DNA of 64,000 nucleotides. Origin: Candidatus Lumbricidiphila eiseniae (GTDB taxonomy: Bacteria > Actinomycetota > Actinomycetes > Actinomycetales > Microbacteriaceae). The stretch is from contig NAEP01000045.1 in assembly GCA_002529645.1 (NCBI GenBank), positions 1 to 64,000 of the forward strand, read 5' to 3'. Below the pieces are notes generated by a model. That model made no database searches and had not been told where the DNA came from. It was given only the letters and a program-made list of their open reading frames with translations. How positions within the stretch are numbered: the first letter of the stretch is position 1; each line of letters starts with the position of its first letter. Positions 52,278-60,600 of the stretch are shown piece by piece. Made by a program: the position numbers and the translations under genes.

Positions 52278-54113
52278 CAGACTCTCATTGAGGCGTTCCG
52301 ACAGTTCAAACCAGCGTTCTTCGAGCCCTGCGGTCTCTGTGCTCAGCCGGGCTAACGACTCCATCATGCGCGTCAACTCCTGATAGTCGGACTGATCGTG
52401 TGCTGCCATCTGATCGTGTATGGCCGACACCTGTTCCGCGATCCGGGCAAGCTTGCGTTCAATCGCGGCGACCTCCTTCTTCACCATCCGCTCGTCGGCC
52501 GACGAGAGAGGCGTGAGTGCCGATGAGCGCGAATGGGATGCTCCGTCCGCATCGCTTCCGGTCTCTGTCGTCACACCGGATACTCCCGACCCGCTACCGA
52601 TCAACGAATGATCGTTCGCCCGGATCCGCAGATATTCATCCACTCCGCCCGGCAGGTGCCGCAGTCGCCCGTCAATGATCGCGTACTGCTGGTCCGTCAC
52701 CCGTTCCACGAGGTACCGGTCGTGCGAAACAACAATGAGGGTGCCCGGCCAGGAGTCGAGCAGATCTTCTATTGCGGCGAGCATATCCGTGTCAACATCA
52801 TTGGTCGGTTCATCCAGAATCAACACGTTCGGTTCAGCCAGCAGCACGAGCAGGAACTGCAACCGCCGTCGTTGTCCACCTGATAGCTCTCCCACCCGCG
52901 TCGAGAGGTGCTCGCGGGCGAATCCGAGTCGCTCCAGCAGTTGAGCGGGAGTGAGGTCTTTTCCCTCAACCGTGAAGGTTGTCTTGGTGCGAGCAAGCAC
53001 CTCGCGCACCCGGTCCGAGGCAATGTCCGCAAGATCGGTGAACGTCTGGTCGAGAATGCCAAGCTGCACCGTTTTGCCCCGCTTCACCCGACCCCCGGTT
53101 GGCGTGACGGTTCCCGCGAGCAGTCCGAGCAGAGTAGACTTCCCCGCCCCGTTCGGCCCGAGAATCGCCGTGCGCTCGCCCGGCGCAATCCGCCACTCAA
53201 TGTCTTGCAACACCCCTCGACCGTGAAAGGCAACGGATGCCTCGACGAGGTCGATGACATCCTTCCCGAGCCGGGCCGTGGCGAGCCGTGACAGTTCCAC
53301 GCGGTTGCGCAGCGGTGGTATGTCCGCGATCAACGCGTTCGCCGCGTCAATTCGAAACCTTGGCTTCGACGTGCGTGCGGGTGCCCCCCGCCGCAACCAT
53401 GCGAGCTCTTTCCGCAGGAGGTTTTGACGTTTGCTCTCAACGGTGGCGGCTTGCCGGTTCCGCTCCACCCGCTGCAAAACATAGGCGGCATACCCACCCT
53501 CAAACGGTTCCACAATCCGGTCGTGCACCTCCCACGTGGCCGTTGACACCTCGTCGAGAAACCACCGATCGTGGGTCACCACGAGCAAACCGCCCGCGTT
53601 TTTTGGCCACCGCCTTCGCAGGTGATCCGCGAGCCACGCGATGCCCTCCACATCAAGGTGGTTGGTTGGTTCATCGAGCGCGAGGATGTCCCATTCGTTC
53701 ACGAGCAGTGCGGCAAGCGCAACCCGACGGCGCTGGCCGCCCGAGAGGGTGTTGATCGAGGCATCCCACGGCAGGTCGGCGACCAGTCCCGCAATGACAT
53801 CCCGGACGAGGGGGATGCCCGCCCAGTCGTGTTCGTCGCGATCCCCGACGATGGTCGCCGATACGGTGGTCGCGTCATCCAGGGTGTCGGCCTGATCAAG
53901 CACTCCGACCATCACGCCACCGCGTCGAGTTACCCGACCACGGTCCGGTGATTGAACGCCCGCGAGCATCCGCAGGAGGCTCGACTTGCCGTCACCGTTG
54001 CGGCCCACAATGCCGATTCGGTCGCCCTCGTTGATGCCGATGGTCACGGAGTCGAAAACGATCCGGGTCGGATATTCGAGCCGAATGGATTCCGCGCCGA
54101 GTAGGTGTGCCAC
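52272..54113 (-). CDS. ABC-F family ATPase (Uup-like)
   Basis: Soluble two-domain ATPase of 613 residues without membrane segments. Domain 1 has [24 protein letters not shown] and [10 protein letters not shown]. Domain 2 has [22 protein letters not shown] and [11 protein letters not shown]. The C-terminal ~80 residues ([20 protein letters not shown]) form a coiled coil as in Uup. ABC-F proteins act on the ribosome or on DNA intermediates. It is convergent with ispE, sharing six bases. Confidence 0.93.
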   Translation of the reverse strand: MAHLLGAESIRLEYPTRIVFDSVTIGINEGDRIGIVGRNGDGKSSLLRMLAGVQSPDRGRVTRRGGVMVGVLDQADTLDDATTVSATIVGDRDEHDWAGIPLVRDVIAGLVADLPWDASINTLSGGQRRRVALAALLVNEWDILALDEPTNHLDVEGIAWLADHLRRRWPKNAGGLLVVTHDRWFLDEVSTATWEVHDRIVEPFEGGYAAYVLQRVERNRQAATVESKRQNLLRKELAWLRRGAPARTSKPRFRIDAANALIADIPPLRNRVELSRLATARLGKDVIDLVEASVAFHGRGVLQDIEWRIAPGERTAILGPNGAGKSTLLGLLAGTVTPTGGRVKRGKTVQLGILDQTFTDLADIASDRVREVLARTKTTFTVEGKDLTPAQLLERLGFAREHLSTRVGELSGGQRRRLQFLLVLLAEPNVLILDEPTNDVDTDMLAAIEDLLDSWPGTLIVVSHDRYLVERVTDQQYAIIDGRLRHLPGGVDEYLRIRANDHSLIGSGSGVSGVTTETGSDADGASHSRSSALTPLSSADERMVKKEVAAIERKLARIAEQVSAIHDQMAAHDQSDYQELTRMMESLARLSTETAGLEERWFELSERLNESLL

Positions 54114-54318
54114 TGTCCCAGCGTAGGTGTCCGGGCGGGTTCAGCAAATCGCTACCGATTTGTTATCCGAATCGTTGCTGCACTCGGAGTCGAGTCAAGT
54201 AGCGTGGATCGAGTGCCCTGTTGGGTGCAACGGCGATCGCCCTGTTGGCATCCCGTGAAGCGAGGGGACGGTGCCGCGCGCGTAGGTCGCGACACGGTGT
54301 CGATCGATTGGGAGCACG

Positions 54319-55299
54319 ATGTCGATCACAAGTGACACGAAGTTGATGAAAAGAGGGGGCACGGCGCTGCCATCTTCCATAAGAGCCCTTGCGACCGCGG
54401 TTGCGCTGGGGGTGAGTCTTGTTGGGTGCGCGAATATGCCAACCGCAGCGGCGGGTGGTCGTTCAACCCCGTTTGAATCAGTGGCACCCACGCCGACAGT
54501 CGTGCGGGTGGGGGTCATCGGCAAGGGCGAGCCGCAGTGGCCTGCACTTGTCAAGGCAGCGGCAGCCGAGGGTATCACCGTCGAACTTGTCGATTTTGCC
54601 GACCCCGGGCAGGTGAACCCCGCCACCGACAGTCATGGAGTGGACCTGAGCCAAACCCAAAATCTTGTGAGCCTTGCAAAATACAATGCTTCAGCGGCCA
54701 GTCCGCTCATTCCGATTGGGAGCACGGCAATCTATCCGCTGGGTTTGTACTCACGGAAGTATCAGAGCACTGCGCAGATCCCCGACGGGCAGACCGTGGC
54801 CGTGTCACACAGTCAGGGCGACCAGGCGCACGGGTTGCTGCTGTTGCAGTCAGCGGGCCTTATCAAACTCGGTGGCGGCGGGTCGGTGTTTGCCACCCTG
54901 TCTGACATTGATCCGGCGGCATCCCGAGTAAAAGTTATCGCGATTGATCCGACTCTTTCGGCGACAACCCTGCCCGATGTGGCGGGGGTCGTCATGGCCC
55001 AGAATTACCTTCGTGATGCCGGTCTCACGGTTCACCAGGCGCTGGTTCGGGATGCTCCGACCGACGCGTCTCTTGTGCCCTACACCGGGGTGTTTGCCAC
55101 GCGAGTCGCCGACCGGGTGAACCCGCTGTATCTGAACCTTGTGCGTATCTTCCAGACCGACCCGGCGGTGCAGGCTGGGCTTGTCGCCTCATCCGGTGGG
55201 ACTGCCATCCCGGTACAGATTCCAACCGAGGTGCTCGAGCGTGAATTCGCGAAGACAACCACCGACACGGCGGCAACACGGAAGGTGGTAAAGGGTTAG
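54319..55299 (+). CDS. NlpA/MetQ-like substrate-binding lipoprotein, orphan
   Basis: Lipoprotein of 326 residues. The signal peptide ends in VSLVGCAN (cysteine at about residue 36). VVRVGVIGKGEPQWPALVKAAAAEGI and QTQNLVSLAKYN, PLGLYSRKYQS are NlpA-family motifs, a group that binds methionine or other amino acids. There is no metN or metI gene beside it, so it either serves a transporter encoded elsewhere or has another role. The usual YxDxxxPN substrate stretch is altered (VDLSQTQNLV), which suggests a different ligand. Confidence 0.87.
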   Translation: MSITSDTKLMKRGGTALPSSIRALATAVALGVSLVGCANMPTAAAGGRSTPFESVAPTPTVVRVGVIGKGEPQWPALVKAAAAEGITVELVDFADPGQVNPATDSHGVDLSQTQNLVSLAKYNASAASPLIPIGSTAIYPLGLYSRKYQSTAQIPDGQTVAVSHSQGDQAHGLLLLQSAGLIKLGGGGSVFATLSDIDPAASRVKVIAIDPTLSATTLPDVAGVVMAQNYLRDAGLTVHQALVRDAPTDASLVPYTGVFATRVADRVNPLYLNLVRIFQTDPAVQAGLVASSGGTAIPVQIPTEVLEREFAKTTTDTAATRKVVKG

Positions 55300-55344
55300 C
55301 CCGCGTTCACGTTTGAGGTGCACCCCACCACCGCCCCGGGCCCA

Positions 55345-55542
55345 TCAACCTTTGACGCTTCCGGAGGTCACGCCCCGGATAAAGTGTCGCTGGAGCAGCA
55401 CGTACACCACAAGGGCGGGCACGGTCATGATGATCGCGGCGGCAGCAAGGCCGGCGCTGTCGGTGGTGTGCTGGCCGATGAACAGGCCGAGACCCGCGGG
55501 CGCGGTCTGCACGCGCCTCGTTTTGTGCTGTGATCGGAACAT
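55345..55542 (-). pseudogene. Chimeric remnant of a deleted sugar importer operon
   Basis: 65-codon ORF with a strong ribosome site (AAAGGAG) and start MFRSQHKTRRVQ. From AGLGLFIGQHTTDSAGL it is the unmistakable C-terminus of a MalG-type permease, with the last membrane helix (AAAIIMTVPALVVYVLLQ) and the tail FIRGVTSGSVKG. The first ~15 residues do not belong to that position in a permease; they look like the start of a different gene. An in-frame deletion that joined the first gene of an importer operon to the end of its last one explains this. Two SorC-type operator sites lie just upstream, where that operon's promoter would be. Confidence 0.8.
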
Positions 55543-55622
55543 GTGATGACTCCTTTGTCAGGTACCGCAAGGACCGCAGCATCGGGCTGAGTGTTGCACG
55601 GTGGTTCGACTGTACGACAATT

Positions 55623-55655
55623 TCTCATATGTGACAATCAATCTCAAATGTGAGA
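55623..55655. promoter_or_regulatory. Paired operator sites (SorC candidate) upstream of the importer remnant
   Basis: TCTCATATGTGACA (55623-55636) and TCTCAAATGTGAGA (55642-55655) are 19 bases apart. The second is a perfect TCTCA-N4-TGAGA palindrome. The same pair, with the same 19-base spacing, occurs at 58993-59025 upstream of the oxidoreductase operon. The adjacent SorC gene is the obvious candidate regulator. Confidence 0.7.
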
Positions 55656-55708
55656 GAGTGATTTTGCTCGACGTCGCAAAGCACCGGGCCGCGCGAGCAC
55701 GGAGCTGT

Positions 55709-56686
55709 TCAGCGGCCGAGCAGCCTGATCGCGGTTGCGGTGTCCGTCGCGAGCCCGTTCACTAGGCCGCTCCGCAGGGCCGACTGGATCGCGTTCACCT
55801 TCTCCGGTCCCGCCGCCACCGCGAGCCGGAGCCGGATGGCGAGGAACTCGTCCAGTGTTGGTCCCACGATTGTCGGGCCATCCTTGATCACGGCGGCGTG
55901 TGTGTCAACAAAGTGCATCAGCACGTCCGCGCTGACATCTGCTTGACGCAGCTGCTTCGCTGCCCACTCCGGCAGTGCGGATGACTGGCGGAGAGCCGAC
56001 GAGCCGCCCTGCCAGCCGCCCACTCCGACGAGAGCGCAGTCCGTCACCGCGAACTGGTGGAAGGTGCGCCGCAGCGATTCCTCCTGCCGCAGTGTGTCCG
56101 CGACCTGCGCGTTGGCGACAACCGCGGGTGCGTACAGCGAGTAGAGGCGACCGCCAAAGACATCGCTTGCCGCAGTGGCTAGGCCGATCGCGTTGAGTGG
56201 AAGTTCGACGCCGTCCACGCCCCCCGCCAGCTGCACGACATCAACCCGTGGCACTCGCCGCCGCTCCTGCAGTGAGCGGATGGTGTGGTACACACTCGTG
56301 CCCCAGCCGATTCCAAGCACGTTGCCGTCGCGCAGCGTGTCAAGCAGGGCACCTGCTGCGACCATCCCTACGGCCTCCAGATCCGTTGACGGTGTCGGCC
56401 CGGAGACCCTCGCCTGTTCGAGTCTGTATGTTTCGATGAGTCGGACTTCCAACTCGCGGGTGCTGCTGCTGCTGTCGACGATGCTGATGCGGACGATCCC
56501 GTGTGCGCGGCCGAACTTGATGAGGTCGGCCACTTTGAAGCGCGAGATGGAGAGTCTGTCTGCGATCTCGCTCTTTGTCAGCTCATCGACAAAGTGCAGG
56601 CGGCACACCTCAGCCACCAGCTGTTCGTCGGGGTCTGGGTCCATCCGAGCCCCGAGGCTCACGTGGGCTCCCTTTTCCCTGCCCAT
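55709..56686 (-). CDS. SorC-family sugar-binding transcriptional regulator
   Basis: Regulator of 325 residues. The N-terminal helix-turn-helix is VDELTKSEIADRLSISRFKVADLIKFGRAHGIV (in two parts, about residues 33-66). The rest is a sugar-phosphate-sensing domain with GIGWGTSVYHTIRSL and the effector-binding GPEKVNAIQSALRSGLVNGLATD near the end. It overlaps the upstream oxidoreductase by one base (TGATG), so it is the third gene of the operon 58946-55709 and probably regulates it through the TCTCANATG sites. Confidence 0.93.
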   Translation of the reverse strand: MGREKGAHVSLGARMDPDPDEQLVAEVCRLHFVDELTKSEIADRLSISRFKVADLIKFGRAHGIVRISIVDSSSSTRELEVRLIETYRLEQARVSGPTPSTDLEAVGMVAAGALLDTLRDGNVLGIGWGTSVYHTIRSLQERRRVPRVDVVQLAGGVDGVELPLNAIGLATAASDVFGGRLYSLYAPAVVANAQVADTLRQEESLRRTFHQFAVTDCALVGVGGWQGGSSALRQSSALPEWAAKQLRQADVSADVLMHFVDTHAAVIKDGPTIVGPTLDEFLAIRLRLAVAAGPEKVNAIQSALRSGLVNGLATDTATAIRLLGR

Positions 56687-57834
56687 CAGTCCTCCGGCGG
56701 AACCACGACGGTCCGCGGGTCGACCGGAACTCCGCGCCTGCTTGACTCCATCGCCGCGAAGCAGAGAGCCAGGCCCGGCAGAGAGTGGCGGGCATCGTTC
56801 GATGGCTCGCGTCCCTCTTCGATCGCCGAGAGTAATTCAGCCATTGTGCCGTGCATACCGTTCTGCCACCAGTCGCCCTGGAGAGGGATGACGAGGTCGG
56901 AGTCGTCGGTGACGATGCGCACGTCGTTCCCGCCGAGCGAGAGCCCCGTGTGCACCACGACACCGTCCGTGCCTTCGACGCGGTAACTGCCGCTTTCAAG
57001 CCGGTGGCTGGCGGCGCGCAGCACCAGGGTGGCGGTGGCATTCTCCCACGTGATAATAATTTGCGCTTCAGTGGGAACCGGGATGACCTGGCCGGGCCGG
57101 GAGTTGACTGCGGCATACACGCTGTGCGCCTGGCCGCGGTCGGCGAAGAGCCGCGAGATGAGGTCAAACCAGTGGATGCCGAAGTCGTAGAGGACCAGAT
57201 CGCGCATGTTCGCGAACGCCGGCATATCAGCGACGATCTTGTCGTGGGGCCAGTAAACCGCGAAGTCGGCGGAGGTGACTGTTCCAATCCTGCCGTCACG
57301 GGCGGCCGCGAGCATGATCGCGAAGTGTGGGGCCCATCGGCCGTTCTGGTTCACGGCGAGTCTCACTCCGGCACGGCGCGCGGTATTGATGAGCCGGGCA
57401 CCCACACCGAGATCCTTCACGAAGGGCTTCTGGCTCAAAACGTGCTTATGGGCACGGATGGCGCGCTCGATGAGTGCCGGTCGAACGTCCACGTGCGTCG
57501 CGATATCGACAACCTGCACATCGGGCCGAGCCAGCAGGTCATCGACGTCGTCGGTGATGTTGGCCGAGGGGAAGAATTCGTCCCGGCGCCCCCTGGCACG
57601 GTCGATCGAGTTGTCGCAGATACACACGACGTTGTACCCCGCGTCTCGATAGGCTGCCAGATGCATTCCGCTGATGTTTCCAGCACCGATCAGGCCGATC
57701 GGCCGGGAGAGCTCCACCGGATCCCGTGGCAGGTAGTCGATCCTCGCTTCTCTAACCGTTTCCTGTCGGCTATGGGTTTCGGATGCCCCCGCGGAGTCGA
57801 TCCTCGTTTCCCTGGCCGTTTCGTCGATGCTCAT
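56686..57834 (-). CDS. Gfo/Idh/MocA-family oxidoreductase with N-terminal repeat
   Basis: NAD(P)-dependent sugar or inositol dehydrogenase of 382 residues. The Rossmann motif IGLIGAGNISGMHLAAYRD starts at about residue 46, later than usual. The catalytic EKP motif is replaced by SQKPF, with Lys kept. The first ~40 residues contain the pair ETARETRIDS and ETVREARIDY, 20 residues apart, encoded by the paired DNA repeat 57735-57822. The start overlaps the upstream oxidoreductase by four bases. The leader is charged and probably disordered. Confidence 0.9.
   Translation of the reverse strand: MSIDETARETRIDSAGASETHSRQETVREARIDYLPRDPVELSRPIGLIGAGNISGMHLAAYRDAGYNVVCICDNSIDRARGRRDEFFPSANITDDVDDLLARPDVQVVDIATHVDVRPALIERAIRAHKHVLSQKPFVKDLGVGARLINTARRAGVRLAVNQNGRWAPHFAIMLAAARDGRIGTVTSADFAVYWPHDKIVADMPAFANMRDLVLYDFGIHWFDLISRLFADRGQAHSVYAAVNSRPGQVIPVPTEAQIIITWENATATLVLRAASHRLESGSYRVEGTDGVVVHTGLSLGGNDVRIVTDDSDLVIPLQGDWWQNGMHGTMAELLSAIEEGREPSNDARHSLPGLALCFAAMESSRRGVPVDPRTVVVPPED
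57735..57822. repeat. Paired direct repeat in oxidoreductase 5' end, 28-bp arms (locus 9)
   Basis: Arms 57735-57762 and 57795-57822 are 28 bases long, matching at 24 positions with four transitions. The flanking bases on each side differ, so the arm length is well defined. The insert is 32 bases (57763-57794). On the minus strand both arms read CGAGGA at positions 17-22, the I-E repeat position. The 60-base period keeps the frame. Confidence 0.9.
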
Positions 57835-58946
57835 TGCGCGCCCGTCTTCGCTGCGTCTGCGGTCTCGAGAATCACCGGGGCACCGGACTCAGCGCTCGCG
57901 ATGGAACTATCGACGATCCGCTGGCCAGCCCGCGAGATAGACCACGACATCGGGCCCGTCAGGATCCCACCGGACTCCAGCCCCGCAATCACGTGCGCGA
58001 CTCCGTTCGTGTCGGCTAGGTCAAGAACATCAACCGGGATGTCGCGACCCTCGGGATGCTCGTGCGTCTGCACGGTCACCGAGCCCGCGTAGTCAAAGCT
58101 TGAGATGGTGCCCTCCGTTCCGACGACAACGAACCCGCAGCGCGGCTGCGGCTGGTGGGTCCACGGATCGGTGAAGGTTCCCCAGCGCGTCTGCAGCGTC
58201 GAGAGGCCACCCGGGTACGACGCGATGACGACCGACTGCTCGTCCACCTCATCGCCCGGAGCAACGTGCGTGCGTGCGGTGATCTCCGAGGGGAGTTCAC
58301 CGCCGCGGAACCAGGTGCTCAGAGTTGCGCCGTAGCCGAGGTAGTCGAGGAGCGAGCCGCCGCCGCGTTCCTTCTGGTACCACCACGTCGTGCGACGGGC
58401 CTCTGGGTCGAGTGCCCCCTCGGCCTCCCTCTTGTCGTGCACGTGGTTGAGTGGCCCACGGTTGCCGTCGTAGTAGTGGACCTCGCGTACGCGGCCGATG
58501 AGACCCTCGTTGATCAGTCGCTGTGTGGTCCGATGCGGTGGATACCAGGCGAGAGGCCAGTTCACGGCGAGGAGGACATCGGCCGTGGTGGCGGCCTCGA
58601 TCATGCGATCAGCATCTTCAAGCGAGGTTGCGAACGGTTTTTCGAGGATGATGTTGACACCCTTGCCCGCGAGGTAATCGACCCACTCGGCATGCTCGCG
58701 GGTGGTCGAACAGACGACCGCGATGTCGGGTCGGCCACTTTCGATAAGTTCGTCCACGTCTGCAAACCGGATCTCCGCTGGAATATCGAAGTCGTCCGCG
58801 ACGATATCAACCCGCGCGGGGTCGCTGTCCCACAGACCCGCGGCGGCGGCACGGGGATGCTCAATGATCGCGCGCAGGAAGTCACCCGCGTGCATATGGT
58901 CGAAGCCGATGATAGCGATCTGCCAGATTTTGCTCTCGTGTGGCAC
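57831..58946 (-). CDS. Gfo/Idh/MocA-family oxidoreductase
   Basis: Dehydrogenase of 371 residues. The N-terminus has IAIIGFDHMHAGDFLRAI, a variant Rossmann motif lacking the usual GxGxxG. ILEKPFATSLEDADRM carries the catalytic EKP lysine. The C-terminal α/β domain includes YLGYGATLSTWF. It is the first gene of the SorC operon and lies downstream of the operator pair at 58993-59025. Confidence 0.91.
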   Translation of the reverse strand: MPHESKIWQIAIIGFDHMHAGDFLRAIIEHPRAAAAGLWDSDPARVDIVADDFDIPAEIRFADVDELIESGRPDIAVVCSTTREHAEWVDYLAGKGVNIILEKPFATSLEDADRMIEAATTADVLLAVNWPLAWYPPHRTTQRLINEGLIGRVREVHYYDGNRGPLNHVHDKREAEGALDPEARRTTWWYQKERGGGSLLDYLGYGATLSTWFRGGELPSEITARTHVAPGDEVDEQSVVIASYPGGLSTLQTRWGTFTDPWTHQPQPRCGFVVVGTEGTISSFDYAGSVTVQTHEHPEGRDIPVDVLDLADTNGVAHVIAGLESGGILTGPMSWSISRAGQRIVDSSIASAESGAPVILETADAAKTGAQ

Positions 58947-58992
58947 GTGTTCTCCGTTGATCTTGTCACACAGACGCCGTGAGTCGTCATGT

Positions 58993-59025
58993 TCTCAGAT
59001 GGTAACACTGATCTCAAATGAGCGA
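58993..59025. promoter_or_regulatory. Paired operator sites (SorC candidate) upstream of the oxidoreductase operon
   Basis: TCTCAGATGGTAAC (58993-59006) and TCTCAAATGAGCGA (59012-59025) lie 47-79 bases upstream of the start codon at 58946 and are 19 bases apart. Spacing and core (TCTCANATG) match the pair at 55623-55655. Confidence 0.65.
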
Positions 59026-59026
59026 T

Positions 59027-59114
59027 ATCCGACTCCACGAAACTGGGACACCAGCAGTTCAAGATCGTCACCGATGTCCGCGTCAATTCCGACTCCACGA
59101 AACTGGGACACCGG
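59027..59114. repeat. Paired direct repeat between SorC and ROK clusters, 60-bp period (locus 10)
   Basis: A 25-base core is identical at 59028-59052 and 59088-59112. As 28-base arms (59027-59054, 59087-59114) they match at 26 positions, and positions 17-22 read CTGGGA. The insert is 32 bases (59055-59086). The unit lies between two divergent promoters. Confidence 0.85.
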
Positions 59115-59166
59115 GTACCCGCCGTGGGATTTTTGCGTGAGCGTGAGATGTTGTGGCCTCAAGCAC

Positions 59167-60384
59167 TCAGGCTACGGTCGCGAACGCCGACGATAATATG
59201 AGCCCGCCTCCTCCCAGTAGCGTGATTTCGTCGGGCTGAGTAGCGAAGAGAACCAGCGGATTTGTTTCACGTGCGGGAGCAAGTTTGTTCATCCAGTCCT
59301 GGATCGCCTCGAGCATCGGTTTTCCCCCACCGCAGACATCACCGTGCATGATATAGGTACCCGATGCCAGTATCTGCTCATTGTTGATCATTCCCACGGC
59401 CAGGTTGCGCGCATACAGGCTCATCAATCCCGCGGCGACGGTATTACCGTCCGAGACCTGTGAAAGGAGCGTGGCTGCGGTCATTTCTGACGCGTTGTCA
59501 AGGCCAAGCTCGGACGACTTCTGTCGGAGCCATCCCAGTGTTGCAACCGTTTCCCAGCATCCCCTGCGACCGCATCGGCACAGCGCCCCATCGAGTTGTA
59601 CCGTCGTGTGTCCCGATTCGCCGCCCGCGCCGTCTCGCCCACGAATGATGCTGCCGCGATGCACAATACCGAAGCCAAGTGCCTCGCCGGTATAGACCGA
59701 TGCAAAATCCTCAATGTCACGACCGAGCCCGAACCACAGGTCGCCGAGGGCCTGTACTCGGGGGTGGTGATCAACCAGAACGGGGGTACCGAATCGATCC
59801 TCTAGTGTCTGGCCGATTTCGATACCGTTTAGTCCGGGGGTGAGGTGCATTGAGATGATGCTGCCGGTGCTTATTTTGACCATCCCAGATGCGGCGACGC
59901 CGATTCCGATCAGATCCGCTGCGGAGAAGCACGTACTGGTGGCCTCGACAAGTGCGGAAAGGATCGTCTGTGAGTCGGCGTCACGTTCGTAAACCGCGCT
60001 GGCCCGAACTCGCACATTGCCATCGATGCCCAGCAGGGCGGCGGCAACGAAGTCGGGTGAAACCTGCACCGCACCGAGTAGAGGGCCGTTACGGCTAAAC
60101 CAGATGGGTCGTGCCGGCTTGCCGCCCGCGGGCGAGGCTGCAATCGGTGGTTTTTCGACGAGCACTCCTACGTCAATCAATGGCTGCAGGATTGATGCGA
60201 TCGTTGCACGATTCACACTGAGAACTCGAGCAAGCTCGGCTCGACTTGAGGGACCACTGCGATGCAGGATCTCGAGCACGCGCCCGCGATTGGTCTCGCC
60301 GACGCGGGAGGCTGTGATCAGCTTCCGGGAAGAGTTTCTCGGGCGCACATCGAGCACTGGCTCACGGTAGTCGATTGTTCCCAT
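59167..60384 (-). CDS. ROK-family transcriptional regulator (NagC/XylR-like)
   Basis: Repressor of 405 residues. The N-terminal winged helix has SSRAELARVLSVNRATIAS (about residues 42-60). The ROK domain has the zinc motif CRCGRRGCWET and a GESGHTTV loop. It is divergent from an oxidoreductase and a MalEFG importer, which it probably controls. No obvious operator was identified in the 216-base gap beyond a weak GCAT-N10-ATGC element near 60452. Confidence 0.93.
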   Translation of the reverse strand: MGTIDYREPVLDVRPRNSSRKLITASRVGETNRGRVLEILHRSGPSSRAELARVLSVNRATIASILQPLIDVGVLVEKPPIAASPAGGKPARPIWFSRNGPLLGAVQVSPDFVAAALLGIDGNVRVRASAVYERDADSQTILSALVEATSTCFSAADLIGIGVAASGMVKISTGSIISMHLTPGLNGIEIGQTLEDRFGTPVLVDHHPRVQALGDLWFGLGRDIEDFASVYTGEALGFGIVHRGSIIRGRDGAGGESGHTTVQLDGALCRCGRRGCWETVATLGWLRQKSSELGLDNASEMTAATLLSQVSDGNTVAAGLMSLYARNLAVGMINNEQILASGTYIMHGDVCGGGKPMLEAIQDWMNKLAPARETNPLVLFATQPDEITLLGGGGLILSSAFATVA

Positions 60385-60600
60385 AGCACTTGCTGCCTTT
60401 CCTTGTCACAAGGCTGGAACCTTTTTGAAGTTGCTTCCTAACTCTAGACACACTTGCATGTAGGTATGTATGCTGTGGAGTCACACATACTGGTAAGAGG
60501 GTTCGCCGCAGGGAGTGCGACGCACGTTTTCGACGCGCTGTTGTCCGTAGGTTTCAGGCTCACGAGAGTGCTGACAAACCATGAAAGAGCAGGTTTGAGT

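Noticed and set aside
54114-54318. Possible riboswitch upstream of the NlpA/MetQ-like gene
   Set aside because: Two similar CCCTGTTGG stretches 20-odd bases apart suggested structure, but no known riboswitch core is recognisable.
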